In this document: piece by piece, positions 44,193 to 52,603 of the stretch | How the letters are laid out: every line of letters starts with the position of its first letter | Numbering within the stretch: position 1 is the stretch's first letter | Assembly: GCF_003751225.1 (NCBI RefSeq) | Contig: NZ_RJKE01000001.1 | Coordinates: 6,882,001 to 6,946,000 of the forward strand | Reading direction: 5' to 3' | Source: Actinocorallia herbida | GTDB taxonomy: Bacteria; Actinomycetota; Actinomycetes; Streptosporangiales; Streptosporangiaceae | Length of the DNA: 64,000 bases | The notes under the pieces: model-generated | Told to the model about the DNA's origin: nothing | The model's input: only the letters and a program-made list of their open reading frames with translations | The model's database searches: none | Made by a program: the position numbers and the translations under genes

Positions 44193-44889
44193 CACCCTGA
44201 ACTCCTGCTCCGACGACACTGCCACCTCCGAGACGACGAACCACCGGTCTCCACTGGCGAACCACGACCACCGCCCAGCGCAACAACCGCGCCAAGGCAC
44301 ACCCCCGATTGTCCCCCGAAGCGATCAACGGAACCCGACCCCAAGGCAGCGATGGCGAGCGGCCGCCCGGCACGCGACGCCCGCCCCGCCGCCGCACCCG
44401 CCGCCGCACCCGCCACCCCACGGGATCGCCGACGACCACCCCGCAGCGACGGCCAGGGCGATCCCACAACCCGCAGCCCGAGGGGGCTCCGGTTTACCGA
44501 TAGGCGGACCGCTCCAGGCGCTCCCACCGGTCACCGGGTGCCGCCCAGCCCGCACCCGCACCACACCACCGCGCACCCTTCACCGGTACAGGAATCCGAC
44601 CACCAGCAGGGGCTCCCGCCCCCGCACCCCCGGCCCCACATCCGGCCCATTCGGCCGCCTACCCACTCAGGGACCGGGCGCGCGACCCTCCCCGCACCAA
44701 CGCGCCATCCAGCGCGCCCAACCCCACCCAGCGCGCCCCGGCACACACCCGACGGCAGGCAGAGCCCAAGATCACGGCTCTGCCGGCCTCTCCACCACAG
44801 ACGCCAGAAAAAGACTCCCCACCACCCGGGCGAGTGATCGAAACTCGTGCACCACGCGTCCGCTGACCAGGCAAAACGCCCTGACCATT

Positions 44890-44908
44890 GGCCCCTCTAT
44901 GGCCCCCG
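44890..44908. repeat. Candidate attachment site attR of the AICE
   Basis: GGCCCCTCTATGGCCCCCG, matching 30136-30154 at 17 of 19 positions in the same orientation. Confidence 0.45.
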
Positions 44909-45053
44909 AACAGCTGATCACAACCATCACCAGCCGGACGCCACCGGACAAGATCACGCCACCACGACCCGAATCCGCAGGTCAGCACCACCCCCCAGAA
45001 GCGAGGAAGCGGCCCCGGAGATCATCCGGAGCCGCCTGGGAGTCATCGTTTAT

Positions 45054-45064
45054 CTGTGGATAAC
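45054..45064. repeat. Left copy of CTGTGGATAAC (candidate attL of element 2; also a DnaA box)
   Basis: Identical 11 bp occur at 53782-53792, flanking element 2. The core is also a perfect DnaA box (TTATCCACA on the other strand). It lies 145 bp before the integrase. Confidence 0.45.
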
Positions 45065-45151
45065 CCGCTTGCGGGGCCCTGGCCTGGCCTTACGTAAGTG
45101 GGCGAGCCTTGCTTACACCGCGCGTACACCGGCCGGTTCGGGATAACCCGC
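45058..45151. repeat. GGATAACCCGC direct repeats
   Basis: Two identical 11 bp copies (45058-45068, 45141-45151) upstream of the integrase, in the same orientation. Possible arm-type integrase sites or regulator sites. Confidence 0.4.
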
Positions 45152-45209
45152 CTGAGCTGGGAGTATGTGGTGTGGGAGGGGTCGCCCGCTCGTTGGCTAG
45201 GAGGCCGGA

Positions 45210-46382
45210 GTGGCGCAGGACCCGAAGATCAACAAGTTGCCGAACGGCAAGTGGCGGATGCGGTGGAACAACGGCTCCAAGTCGTTCACCGCCGACACCC
45301 GTGATGAAGTCGTGGCGTTCAAGGCGGCGCTGCTGGCGGGCGGGATGGTGGACCCGCGTGCGGTCGTGGCCCCGGTGGCGGGAGGCCGGACGTTCCGCAA
45401 GGTCGCCAACGACTACATAGTGATGAAGAAGAAGAAGGGGCTGGCGCCGGGCACCATCGAGGGGTACGAGCGTGACCTCCGCTTGTATGTGCTGCCGGAG
45501 ATCGGCGGCATGGACATCAACGAGGTGCGGCCCCCGCACATCCGGGCGGTGCTGGAGCGGGCAGGGAAGCGGCGTACGCCTGGGTCGCTGCGCAAGATGC
45601 ACTCCAGCGTTCTGTACCCGATCTTCAAGTGGGCGATCGGGAACGAGTGGCGCGAGCGCGCGAACCCCTGCGAGATCACCGCGCAGGAACTGTCCCAGGA
45701 GACCCGCGAGCAGGGCGCGCTCCTGCCCGATGACGCCCCGATGTTCCTGGACTGCGGCTACGCGATCGCCGAGCCCGACGACGACGGGAAGGTTCTCGAC
45801 CCGGACGGGCTGGCGGGGGACTTCTTCACCCTGCTGTACGGGACGGGTCTGCGCTGGCAGGAGGCCGCCGCGCTCGATGTGGGGTCGGTGGACTGGAAGC
45901 GGCGCGTGGTTGTGGTCAAGCAGGTGATCCGTCTGCACGTGGGCGTCGCGAAGGACAAGGGCAAGTCCCGGTACGCCTTCCGCGACATCCCGCTTCCCGC
46001 CGCCGACGACGACCCGTTGGTGGTGATGCTGCGGGCGCGGACCCGGGGCCGGTTCGCTTCCGAGCCGCTGTTCGTCACCGGCGCGGGCCGCAGGGTCTAC
46101 AGCTCGGTCGCGCGGCGGCTCCTGCGTCACACGCTGGAGCTGGCCAAGAAGCTTCACGGGTACGCCGAGCAGTTCGGGTTCCACGGGTTCCGGCGCGGGT
46201 TCGCCACCGCCATGGAGGACCGCGAGATCCCCGAGCGCTCGCTGAAGCTCCTGCTCGGCCATGCCCGCCACACCGGCGCGACCAAGGCGTACGTGAAGCT
46301 CACCGCCAAGCAGGTCGAGAACATCCGCCCGTACGTGGGCGGGATGTGCTGGCGCGCCTCGGAACTCGCTCTGGCGGCCTGA
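45210..46382 (+). CDS. int: Tyrosine integrase of element 2
   Basis: Integrase of 390 aa. AP2-like arm domain at the start (MAQDPKINKLPNGKWRMRWN), a core-binding SAM-like domain (~60-155), and a complete catalytic domain: Arg215 (GTGLRWQEAA), His325-x-x-Arg328 (HGFRRGFAT), His351 (LLLGHARH) and Tyr361 (KAYVKL). GTG start behind TAGGAGG. Only distantly like the AICE integrase, so the two elements have different target specificity. It is transcribed towards the interior. Confidence 0.95.
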   Translation: MAQDPKINKLPNGKWRMRWNNGSKSFTADTRDEVVAFKAALLAGGMVDPRAVVAPVAGGRTFRKVANDYIVMKKKKGLAPGTIEGYERDLRLYVLPEIGGMDINEVRPPHIRAVLERAGKRRTPGSLRKMHSSVLYPIFKWAIGNEWRERANPCEITAQELSQETREQGALLPDDAPMFLDCGYAIAEPDDDGKVLDPDGLAGDFFTLLYGTGLRWQEAAALDVGSVDWKRRVVVVKQVIRLHVGVAKDKGKSRYAFRDIPLPAADDDPLVVMLRARTRGRFASEPLFVTGAGRRVYSSVARRLLRHTLELAKKLHGYAEQFGFHGFRRGFATAMEDREIPERSLKLLLGHARHTGATKAYVKLTAKQVENIRPYVGGMCWRASELALAA

Positions 46383-46740
46383 CCGGCTGGTCGTGTGGGT
46401 GCGGGGCCTGCTCGACCCCGCACCCTATCTATGTGAGCTGAGTCACATTTGGCCCGGAATTCCGGCTCGGCCGATGAAGCCATTTCCTTGACATTGGTCT
46501 GAGGGTGAAATCGCCGGATCCCTTGTGTCGTCGTGGCTTGTGTCAGTAAGCGGTTGACGACTTTCTAGGCTTCTACCTCGCAAAGAATGGGGGATGAAGG
46601 GGATGAAACCTGCAAAGTCGCAGGTGACAGGAGGTTTCGGATGTTCTAGAACTGTTCCCGGCAGATATCGAGTCGCTGCCGAAGGACCCCCAGGGCGGCC
46701 CCTCCCGACCTGCCCGGGATCTGTTGAGAAGGAGATTTCC
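46383..46740. promoter_or_regulatory. Control region between integrase and excisionase
   Basis: About 360 bp, less GC-rich than its surroundings, without a gene. A GTGA-N6-TCAC dyad near 46432 and two -35-like boxes (TTGACA 46488, TTGACG about 46552) are visible, but no well-spaced -10. Probably holds the early promoter of element 2. Confidence 0.4.
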
Positions 46741-46953
46741 ATGCCGCTGCCCGACCCGGATCTGTACATCACCGAGAAGGAGCTGACCGAGCGGTTCGGG
46801 GTGTCCCAGAACTACCTGGGCACCTTGCGCCGGGCCGGGAAGCTGACCGGCTGGCTGAAGTTCGGGCACCGCTACGTCTACCGGCGCGCGGACCTGGACC
46901 GCATCGAGCAGGTCTTCGCGACCCAGTGGGCCAGCCGCCGCGACGCGGCCTGA
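46741..46953 (+). CDS. Excisionase-like HTH protein of element 2
   Basis: Protein of 70 aa; ATG 46741 is 6 nt behind GAAGGAG. HTH_17/AlpA-like: LYITEKELTERFGVSQNYLG, TLRRAGKLTGWLKFGHRYVY, RRADLDRIEQVF. It may be the excision factor or the activator of the downstream genes, as AlpA-like proteins are in satellites. Confidence 0.85.
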   Translation: MPLPDPDLYITEKELTERFGVSQNYLGTLRRAGKLTGWLKFGHRYVYRRADLDRIEQVFATQWASRRDAA

Positions 46954-47239
46954 CTTCCTCTGCTCGACTCACAACTCACGATCTGTCGTTGGCGGCCCGC
47001 GTAGTCCAGGCGGCGCGCGGGGGTTCATCCGCCACGGGGAGCGCACCAGGGGTGCGGAGCCCGAGACACCAGCCAACTCGCACGCCGGGTCGGCCCCGGG
47101 ACTCGGGTGCCGCACCCTTGCTCTTGCACGAGGAACGCATGACTCAACGACAAGGCCGCCCGGAACCCACATCCCGGACGGCCCCTCACACGATGCTCCC
47201 CACCAGCGTATCCGGTCCCCGCCATGCGGGCCGCTGCTG

Positions 47240-48097
47240 ATGGTCTGGTTCAGGGTGGATGACGGCTTCCACTCCAGCCTCGACATGTTCGACGCCCCTG
47301 ACTGCGCGGTCGCGCTGTGGGTGAAGGCCGGTTCGTGGTGCGCGGAGAAACTGACCGACGGGCGTGTCCCGGAGACGATGCCCTCGCGGCTGTGCGAGGA
47401 CCCCGAGCGCGCCGTCGAGGAGCTGATCCGCCGCAAGGTGTGGAAGCGCACCAGAGACGGCTACAAGTTCATCCATTGGGCACCCGCGCAGAAACTCAAG
47501 AAGGACGTCGAGGGCGAGCGCGCGGCGTGGAGAGCCAAGAAGGAAAATCAGCGAGGAGACAAGAAGCCGCAGGCCAGAGGCGAAAACGCCCCGGATGTGT
47601 CCCCGGGGGACACCCGCCGAGACGCCCCGGGGGACGCACCCCGGACGCCCTCTGGGAGTCCCGCCGGTGTCCTGGATACCTCTTCCTCTTCCGGTTCCTC
47701 TTCCAGTCCGAAGGACGATCCTCCCCCCTCACCCCCCACCGACCGGGGGGAGCCGGATGGACGGGAGGACGATCCTGCTGCGCGGCACGACGAGACCGAC
47801 CTGATAGCGGCGGTTGCCGAGGTGATCGGCGAAGTGTGCGGGCGGCCCGCGAGCCGTGAGCACGCCCGCAAGGTGTGCAGGCAGATCCTCGACGGCCGCG
47901 AGGTACGGCACCCGCTCCGGTACGTCACGACCGCGATCCGCAAGGACCCCGCCCTGTACGCGCCGCCCGCCGTCCGCCCGTCCGAACGTCCGCCGTCCGA
48001 GGCGATCGCGCCGGGACAGTGCGGGCACGGAGCGGCCAACGCCGCCGAGTGCGCGCTGTGCCGACGCGGCATGACCGCCTACGAACCCACTTCATGA
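47240..48097 (+). CDS. Phage-type replication/replisome-organizer-like protein
   Basis: Protein of 285 aa. The N-terminus (WFRVDDGFHSSLDMFDAPDC, AVALWVKAGSWCAEKLTDGR, VPETMPSRL) matches the winged-helix start of actinophage and prophage replication proteins. A long Pro/Ser/Asp-rich linker follows, then a helical DnaD-like C-part (IAAVAEVIGEVCGRPASREH, ARKVCRQILDG, YVTTAIRKDP) and a Cys-rich end (CGHGAANAAECALCRRG). It probably initiates replication of the excised element. Confidence 0.75.
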   Translation: MVWFRVDDGFHSSLDMFDAPDCAVALWVKAGSWCAEKLTDGRVPETMPSRLCEDPERAVEELIRRKVWKRTRDGYKFIHWAPAQKLKKDVEGERAAWRAKKENQRGDKKPQARGENAPDVSPGDTRRDAPGDAPRTPSGSPAGVLDTSSSSGSSSSPKDDPPPSPPTDRGEPDGREDDPAARHDETDLIAAVAEVIGEVCGRPASREHARKVCRQILDGREVRHPLRYVTTAIRKDPALYAPPAVRPSERPPSEAIAPGQCGHGAANAAECALCRRGMTAYEPTS

Positions 48098-48122
48098 TCA
48101 GTACGCAGCGAAAGCAGGAACG

Positions 48123-48581
48123 ATGACCGACGCGCCCACCCCCGAACCCATCACCGAGACCGTCACCGAACCGGCCGGCGCGCCTGAGGCCGTGCCCGAG
48201 ACGGGTGGTCCGGACAAGCTCCGCAGCGAGGCCGCCCGGTACCGGCGTGCGCTGCGCGAGGCCGAGACCGACCGCGAGCGCCTGACGGGGCAGGTCGAAG
48301 CACTCCAGCGCGCCGAAGTCGCCCGGCTCGCGGGCGAACGGCTGGCCGACCCCGCCGACCTGTGGCGGGCCGGGACGCTGACGGTAGCTGACATGCTCAC
48401 CGACAACGGAACCGTGGACGCTGCGAAGGTCTCCACCGCCGTGGAAGCCGTCCTGGCCGAACACCCGCACTGGCAGCGGCAGGTCATCCCGACCGCGAGG
48501 GAGGTCGGGCTCGGCGGAGCCGGGAACGACCCCGATCCGGTCGCCGATTTCGCCTCGTTCATCCGCAGGTCAGCGCAGTGA
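48123..48581 (+). CDS. Phage scaffolding-like protein
   Basis: Protein of 152 aa, acidic N-terminus (PITETVTEPAGAPEAVPETG), a long coiled coil (KLRSEAARYRRALREAETDR, ERLTGQVEALQRAEVARLAG), then a helical tail with PHWQRQVIPTAREVGLGG. The layout and its place immediately before the capsid gene match scaffolding proteins of actinophages. The capsid lacks a built-in delta domain, so a separate scaffold is expected. Confidence 0.7.
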   Translation: MTDAPTPEPITETVTEPAGAPEAVPETGGPDKLRSEAARYRRALREAETDRERLTGQVEALQRAEVARLAGERLADPADLWRAGTLTVADMLTDNGTVDAAKVSTAVEAVLAEHPHWQRQVIPTAREVGLGGAGNDPDPVADFASFIRRSAQ

Positions 48582-48598
48582 TCGGCACGCGGTAGCCT

Positions 48599-48651
48599 GG
48601 TACGTGAGGGCGGTGTCCTCCGGCCGTGCCGGACCCCGCCCCTCACGTACC
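48599..48651 (+). promoter_or_regulatory. Large hairpin between scaffold and capsid genes
   Basis: GGTACGTGAGGG (48599-48610) pairs perfectly with CCCTCACGTACC (48640-48651); a CCGGC/GCCGG hairpin fills the loop. It could be a partial terminator, an RNA processing site or a translational control element for capsid. Confidence 0.55.
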
Positions 48652-48755
48652 GGGCCCCAGGCGGGCCAGCGGGATCGAGCAGCGCTCTCCCGCCTCCGCA
48701 GTGCACACCGCCCCCTCGTGCGCGGCGCGTGTGCCTCCGCCTGGAGGCCCCTCCT

Positions 48756-49607
48756 TTGGCTCCGCTGCTCACCTCCTCCGCGCCCACCGGCGTCTCCCTC
48801 ACCCCGTCCGGTCAGGCCGCGCTCGTCCTCGGCCCGCTGGAACGCATCTCCACCGCCCTGACCACCGCCACCGTCCTACGGACCAACACCGCCGAGACCC
48901 ACGTCCCCTACCTGGGCACTGACGTGCCGACCGCATTCGTTGCCGAGGGCGAGGAACTGCCGACCGGAGAACCCGAGGTCCTCACCCTCAAGCTCCGCCC
49001 GGTCAAGATCGCCGCCCTGTCGAAGCTGTCGCGCGAGCTGGCAGGCGACTCCACCCCCGGCGCGGTCGAACTCGTCGGCCAGTCCATCGCTCGCAGCGTC
49101 CGCAAGACCCTCGACACCGCGTTCCTCAACGCACCCGGCACCGGCCTTCCCCCGCGCGGCGTCCTGGCCACCGCCGGGATCATCGACGGCGGCCAGATCA
49201 CCGGCAACCTCGACCCGCTCGCCGACGCCATCGCCACCGTCCAAGACGCGGGCGGCAACGCCAGCCAGCTCGTCATGGCACCCAAGACGTTCTCCGCGCT
49301 GGTCAAGCTCAAGACCGCCGCCGGGTCCAACCAGAGCCTCCTCGGGGCACCGGCCGAAGCCCCCGCCTCCGCGTTCGCCCGCACCCTGCACGGCGTCCCG
49401 GTCACCCTGGACCCCGTCTGCCCGCCCGACACCATCGGCCTGTGGGACAAGACCGCCGTCGTCACCGTCTTGCGCGAAGACGCCACCATCGCTGTCTCCA
49501 ACGACCACTACTTCGACTCCGACAGCATCGCCGTCCGCACCACCCTGCGCGCCATCTGGGCCGTCCTCGACCCCGCCCGCGTGGTCAAGCTGACCTACGG
49601 CACCTGA
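48756..49607 (+). CDS. HK97-fold phage major capsid protein
   Basis: Protein of 283 aa, nearly the length of the mature HK97 capsid. Typical P22/HK97-type sequence: GPLERISTALTTATVLRTNT near the N-terminus, ETHVPYLGTDVPTAFVAEGE, LTLKLRPVKIAALSKLSREL, GDSTPGAVELVGQSIARSVR (spine helix), GNASQLVMAPKTFSALVKLK and HGVPVTLDPVCPPDTIGLWD. The TTG at 48756 is 8 nt behind GGAGG and gives a start right before the N-arm; a GTG nine codons earlier has no site. Intact frame. No capsid protease gene nearby. Confidence 0.9.
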   Translation: MAPLLTSSAPTGVSLTPSGQAALVLGPLERISTALTTATVLRTNTAETHVPYLGTDVPTAFVAEGEELPTGEPEVLTLKLRPVKIAALSKLSRELAGDSTPGAVELVGQSIARSVRKTLDTAFLNAPGTGLPPRGVLATAGIIDGGQITGNLDPLADAIATVQDAGGNASQLVMAPKTFSALVKLKTAAGSNQSLLGAPAEAPASAFARTLHGVPVTLDPVCPPDTIGLWDKTAVVTVLREDATIAVSNDHYFDSDSIAVRTTLRAIWAVLDPARVVKLTYGT

Positions 49608-49759
49608 CCCGCGCATCCCCACCCCCGGCAACCAGGCACCACCCCCGGCGATGCCCCTGCGAAGGGGTGGGGAGTCACCCCCTCCTCGTCCTGCTGGCTC
49701 ACCGGCGGGTAGGCCCGCATGTGCGTGCCAAGCCTTTGAAGACCCGCCAGGAGGCGAAA

Positions 49760-50086
49760 GTGACCGGTGAAACGTTTCCCTGCCGCACCTGCGGCAACCC
49801 GGCCGTCCAACCGGCGACGGGACGGCCCCGCCGCTACTGCTCGCCCGCGTGCAAGCGGCGCACCGAGCAGAACATCCGGGCCGCGCGCAGGCGGCTTCGC
49901 CGGGCCGAGCGCGCCGTGTCGGCCTGGCACGCGGCGGTCACCGGGCAAGACCCGCTGGCCGGGCTGATCGGCACCCCCGAGGACGACGTGCGGCAATGGC
50001 AAGACGCCTGCGCCCGCCGCGACCAGGCACACGCCGATCTAGCCGCCCTGCTCCGCGGCAATGTGGCGCACGCCTCACCGGTGTAG
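49760..50086 (+). CDS. Small zinc-ribbon protein
   Basis: Protein of 108 aa; GTG behind CAGGAGG. The N-terminus carries CRTCGNPAVQPATG followed by RRYCSPACKRRTEQ, a four-Cys ribbon; the rest is helical (RRRLRRAERAVSAWH, DVRQWQDACARRDQAHADLA). Not recognised. Part of the forward element-2 transcript. Confidence 0.65.
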   Translation: MTGETFPCRTCGNPAVQPATGRPRRYCSPACKRRTEQNIRAARRRLRRAERAVSAWHAAVTGQDPLAGLIGTPEDDVRQWQDACARRDQAHADLAALLRGNVAHASPV

Positions 50087-50224
50087 CCGGCGGGGTGAAC
50101 CCGGACCCCATCGGCGAGGATGCCCGCCCGCTGCGGCGTCTTCGCCGATGGCGGGCTTCTTGGAGGTGCCCGATGCCTGGATTGAGGGTGGTCACGCACC
50201 AACCACCCGACGAAAGGCACCACG

Positions 50225-50668
50225 ATGGCCACCACCAACCGCACCACCACCGCCAAGGCCGCGACCACCAAGCGCCCGCAGGCCCCGCGCACCACCACCG
50301 GCAAGGCCAACACCCCGGCCGCCGCCCCCGCCCCCGCACCGGCCGCCACGGGGTCGCCCGCGCCCGACCAGGCCACCCCCACCGCACCGGCCCCGGCCGC
50401 CACGGTCAAGGCCCCGCAGCCCTACATCCGCAAGGACCGCACCCGCCGCGCCACCGGCAGCCGCGTCCAGGTCCTCGACCTGCGCGCCGCCGACGCCCCC
50501 GCCGACGCCATCGCCCCCGCCGAAGGCGACGGCAAGCCGCTGAACTACGCCGCCCGGTGCGTCACCCACGAGCAGCACCAGCACTTCGCCACCTACGCGC
50601 AGGCGTACGCAGCGGCGAAGTCCTCAGCCGACTGGTGTGGCACCTGCAAGCCCACCGAGCAGGAGTAG
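50225..50668 (+). CDS. Ala/Pro/Thr-rich basic protein with Cys pair
   Basis: Protein of 147 aa. Residues 1-70 are a Thr/Ala/Pro/Lys-rich disordered tail; the C-terminus has AARCVTHEQHQHFATYAQAY and SSADWCGTCKPTE, a Cys-His-Cys-Cys set that could bind zinc. The tail resembles low-complexity DNA-binding proteins, and a role inside the particle is possible but unproven. Ends at a strong terminator. Confidence 0.6.
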   Translation: MATTNRTTTAKAATTKRPQAPRTTTGKANTPAAAPAPAPAATGSPAPDQATPTAPAPAATVKAPQPYIRKDRTRRATGSRVQVLDLRAADAPADAIAPAEGDGKPLNYAARCVTHEQHQHFATYAQAYAAAKSSADWCGTCKPTEQE

Positions 50669-50680
50669 CCCCACGCAGTC

Positions 50681-50715
50681 GGCGGCCCGGCTTCCCACCT
50701 GGGAGCCGGGCCGCC
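50681..50715. terminator. Strong bidirectional hairpin between opposing element-2 operons
   Basis: GGCGGCCCGGCT and AGCCGGGCCGCC form a perfect 12 bp stem extended by an inner TCCC/GGGA stem. It ends the capsid operon and the reverse operon. Confidence 0.8.
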
Positions 50716-50734
50716 GAACGCACCGGGACGATGT

Positions 50735-50953
50735 TCAGGCAGCCAGGGAAGAGCCCGACCACCGCCCTGCCTCTCCTCCCGACGGGGAAGCCTCCAGCAC
50801 CCCGAGAAGGTCTTGAGGAGCAGTCGCACGATAGAACTCGCTGCGCCCCCGGACGGCCAGCCAGTCACCGCGCCACGGGTCGTAGATGATCCCCCAACTG
50901 GTGAAGCGGTCCCGCAGCCGGGCCAACCACGCGGTGACCTCGCCGGGGCTCAT
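50735..50953 (-). CDS. Small unknown protein, element 2
   Basis: Protein of 72 aa; ATG 50953 overlaps the preceding stop (TGATG). VTAWLARLRDRFTSWGIIYD and RSEFYRATAPQDLLGVLEAS. Probably last in the reverse operon. No family recognised. Confidence 0.6.
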   Translation of the reverse strand: MSPGEVTAWLARLRDRFTSWGIIYDPWRGDWLAVRGRSEFYRATAPQDLLGVLEASPSGGEAGRWSGSSLAA

Positions 50954-51297
50954 CACTCGCCCCCAAGAGCTGCCTTGATCGCCATCAGCGCGCCGGTGAC
51001 GTCCTCGGCTTCAGCGAGCGGCTTGCCCCCGGCGAAGGTGAACCACAACCTACCGCCGTCGTCGGCACGAGGCCCGCACCAGACCTCCACCACCACGGGC
51101 GGAATTGCCCCCGGGGGACCGACCATCAGCCCCTTGGACATCCGCCGGACCACGAACCCTTGGCCCTCCAGCAGGTTCCCGAGTTGGAACAGCGCAGCGG
51201 CCTCAGGCGCGACCATGGGAACGGTCTCATCCGGCCGGTCCCCCGGGACGACCGTCCCGTCCAGCGCCTCGCGGCTTCGTCTGCGGTCAAGCGCCAC
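50953..51297 (-). CDS. Small unknown protein, element 2
   Basis: Predicted 114 aa from GTG 51297, overlapping the upstream gene by 11 bp; the Arg/Ser-rich longer frame upstream is a shadow. Soluble, LFQLGNLLEGQGFVVRRMSK, VVVEVWCGPRADDGGRLWFT and EDVTGALMAIKAALG. The plan (beta sheet with Trp and acid residues) resembles the neighbouring gene at 51287. Confidence 0.6.
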   Translation of the reverse strand: MALDRRRSREALDGTVVPGDRPDETVPMVAPEAAALFQLGNLLEGQGFVVRRMSKGLMVGPPGAIPPVVVEVWCGPRADDGGRLWFTFAGGKPLAEAEDVTGALMAIKAALGGE

Positions 51298-51619
51298 GGC
51301 CAGCCACCTGCCGGTTCTGGAACAACCAGCCCTGTACGTCCCGGCTGGCCGCCTCCAGGTTGCCCACGGGGCAGATCGAGCCGTTCCACGAGGAGTACCA
51401 GAACCACGACGCTCCCTGCTCCGGGTGCTCCCGCACCACGACCCGGCAGGACAGCTCGGGCCGCTTCGGGTTATGCACGCGCAGGCTGGAAGCCCCCTCA
51501 CGCTCCCCCAGCTCGATGATCAGACCCGCGTCCTGCAGCAGAACACCGAGCCTGGCGAGGTCGCTGCTTCCGCGCGGGTTGGTCGATGGCCGCTCCAGCG
51601 GCCTGTCCAAGAACGTCAC
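51287..51619 (-). CDS. Small unknown protein, element 2
   Basis: Predicted 110 aa. GTG 51619 is 6 nt behind AAGGAG; an earlier GTG is less well placed. RLGVLLQDAGLIIELGEREG, LSCRVVVREHPEQGASWFWY and LEAASRDVQGWLF. Similar in plan to the next gene, perhaps by duplication. Function unknown. Confidence 0.6.
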   Translation of the reverse strand: MTFLDRPLERPSTNPRGSSDLARLGVLLQDAGLIIELGEREGASSLRVHNPKRPELSCRVVVREHPEQGASWFWYSSWNGSICPVGNLEAASRDVQGWLFQNRQVAGRGA

Positions 51620-51709
51620 GGGGATCTCCTTGACGGTAGGCACTTTGGCTTACCCGCAAGCTAGGTCTCGTGGTCGGCTTGGTCCCAGCAGTGTGCGTCA
51701 GTTTGCTCG

Positions 51710-52603
51710 TCAATTCGGCGGGGCGTCCAATGCCTCCAAAGCCCCGGTGATCAGGGATCGAGCTCGCGGCCCGTAGACCGCGCTTTCGCTTAGCTCGGCA
51801 AACGCCTTCGTGTAGATGCCGATCTCGCGGGGCTGGGTGATGGCGAGCTCGGCGGAGGGCGTCTCGACCAGGACGCGCCCTTCATCGAAGATCCAGAAGC
51901 CGGACATGGGCCAGATGACGCGGTCGATGCTCGCCGGGATGATGCCGAGGCTGACGTTCGGTTGAGAGGCCAGCGTGAGCAGGTGGCCGAGCTGCCCCGC
52001 CATGACGTCAGCACCGCCGATGCGGGCACGGAGGGCCGCTTCTTCGAGGACGACGGCGAACCTGTGGACTCCGGCTTTGACGACCTTCTGGCGATCCATA
52101 CGGGCCGCGACCGCTTCGTCGGCGTCGTCGGGGATGCCTCGGAACGTGATGACCGCGCTCATGAGGGCGTGGGCGTACTCGCGGGTCTGGAACAGGCCGG
52201 GGACGAGCGACGGCTCGTAGATGCGGAACCGGGCCGTGCGCTCGTACAGGGGGACGGCTGATTGCTGGTGCTTGCGCATCCCCGTGCGCTGAACTCTGCG
52301 CCACTCGGTGTACATCTCGTCGATGGCGCGCAGCGACTCGACGAGGTCGGCCGCTTGGTCCTCCACGCCGCAGTGCAGGCACCAGATGCGAAGGTCGGCT
52401 TCGCTGGGTACCTGCCTGCCGTATTCGATCTTGCTGATCTTGGAAGAGTGCCAGCCTGCCAGACGGCCGAGGTCGCGGCCTGACAGGCTGGCGTCGGTTC
52501 GGATCTCGCGCAGGCGCGCGCCGAGGGCTCTGCGGGCGCGCTCTACGGCGGACGAGGGCGGAGTCACCGGAGGCCGGCGGGGACGGAGAGGAGCTGGCTT
52601 CAA
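51710..52603 (-). CDS. XRE-family regulator with DUF5753 domain, element 2
   Basis: Protein of 297 aa. HTH (LGARLREIRTDASLSGRDLG, GWHSSKISKIEYGRQVP) then DUF5753 (RFRIYEPSLVPGLFQTREYA, RMDRQKVV, SQPNVSLGIIPASI). The TTG start overlaps the DUF6879-like stop (TTGA); a downstream GTG is an alternative. It probably sets lysogeny-like or excision control; the operator region at 53588-53710 is two genes upstream. Confidence 0.9.
   Translation of the reverse strand: MKPAPLRPRRPPVTPPSSAVERARRALGARLREIRTDASLSGRDLGRLAGWHSSKISKIEYGRQVPSEADLRIWCLHCGVEDQAADLVESLRAIDEMYTEWRRVQRTGMRKHQQSAVPLYERTARFRIYEPSLVPGLFQTREYAHALMSAVITFRGIPDDADEAVAARMDRQKVVKAGVHRFAVVLEEAALRARIGGADVMAGQLGHLLTLASQPNVSLGIIPASIDRVIWPMSGFWIFDEGRVLVETPSAELAITQPREIGIYTKAFAELSESAVYGPRARSLITGALEALDAPPN

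Larger units (their letters stand above)
30136..44908. mobile_element. AICE (actinomycete integrative and conjugative element), RepSA type
   Basis: About 14.8 kb carrying the AICE backbone: tyrosine integrase, excisionase, HUH-type replication initiator, FtsK-like TraB translocase, an SCO3933-type regulator and small spread/membrane genes. Cargo includes a kinase module, five small unknown genes, an XRE-DUF5753/DUF397 pair and a Myb-like protein. Ends are placed on an imperfect 19 bp direct repeat and are not proven. No tRNA is at either end, unlike classical AICEs such as pSAM2. Conjugation would transfer double-stranded DNA by the TraB-like motor. Confidence 0.75.
44193..45209. other. Long gene-free stretch at the AICE / element 2 junction
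   Basis: About 1 kb with no convincing gene on either strand; all open frames are Arg/Pro-rich shadows. It includes the candidate AICE attR (44890), an imperfect hairpin near 45010, the CTGTGGATAAC repeat (45054), and two GGATAACCCGC repeats (45058 and 45141) that may be integrase arm sites for element 2. Confidence 0.6.

Noticed and set aside
44301-45053. Extra genes near the AICE right end
   Set aside because: All frames are Arg/Pro/Gly-rich with no ribosome site, domain or codon pattern.
50061-50543. Plus-strand frame containing MAGFLEVPDAWIEGG
   Set aside because: Runs into Pro/Arg-rich shadow of the real gene at 50225; the short promising piece has no independent stop or ribosome site.
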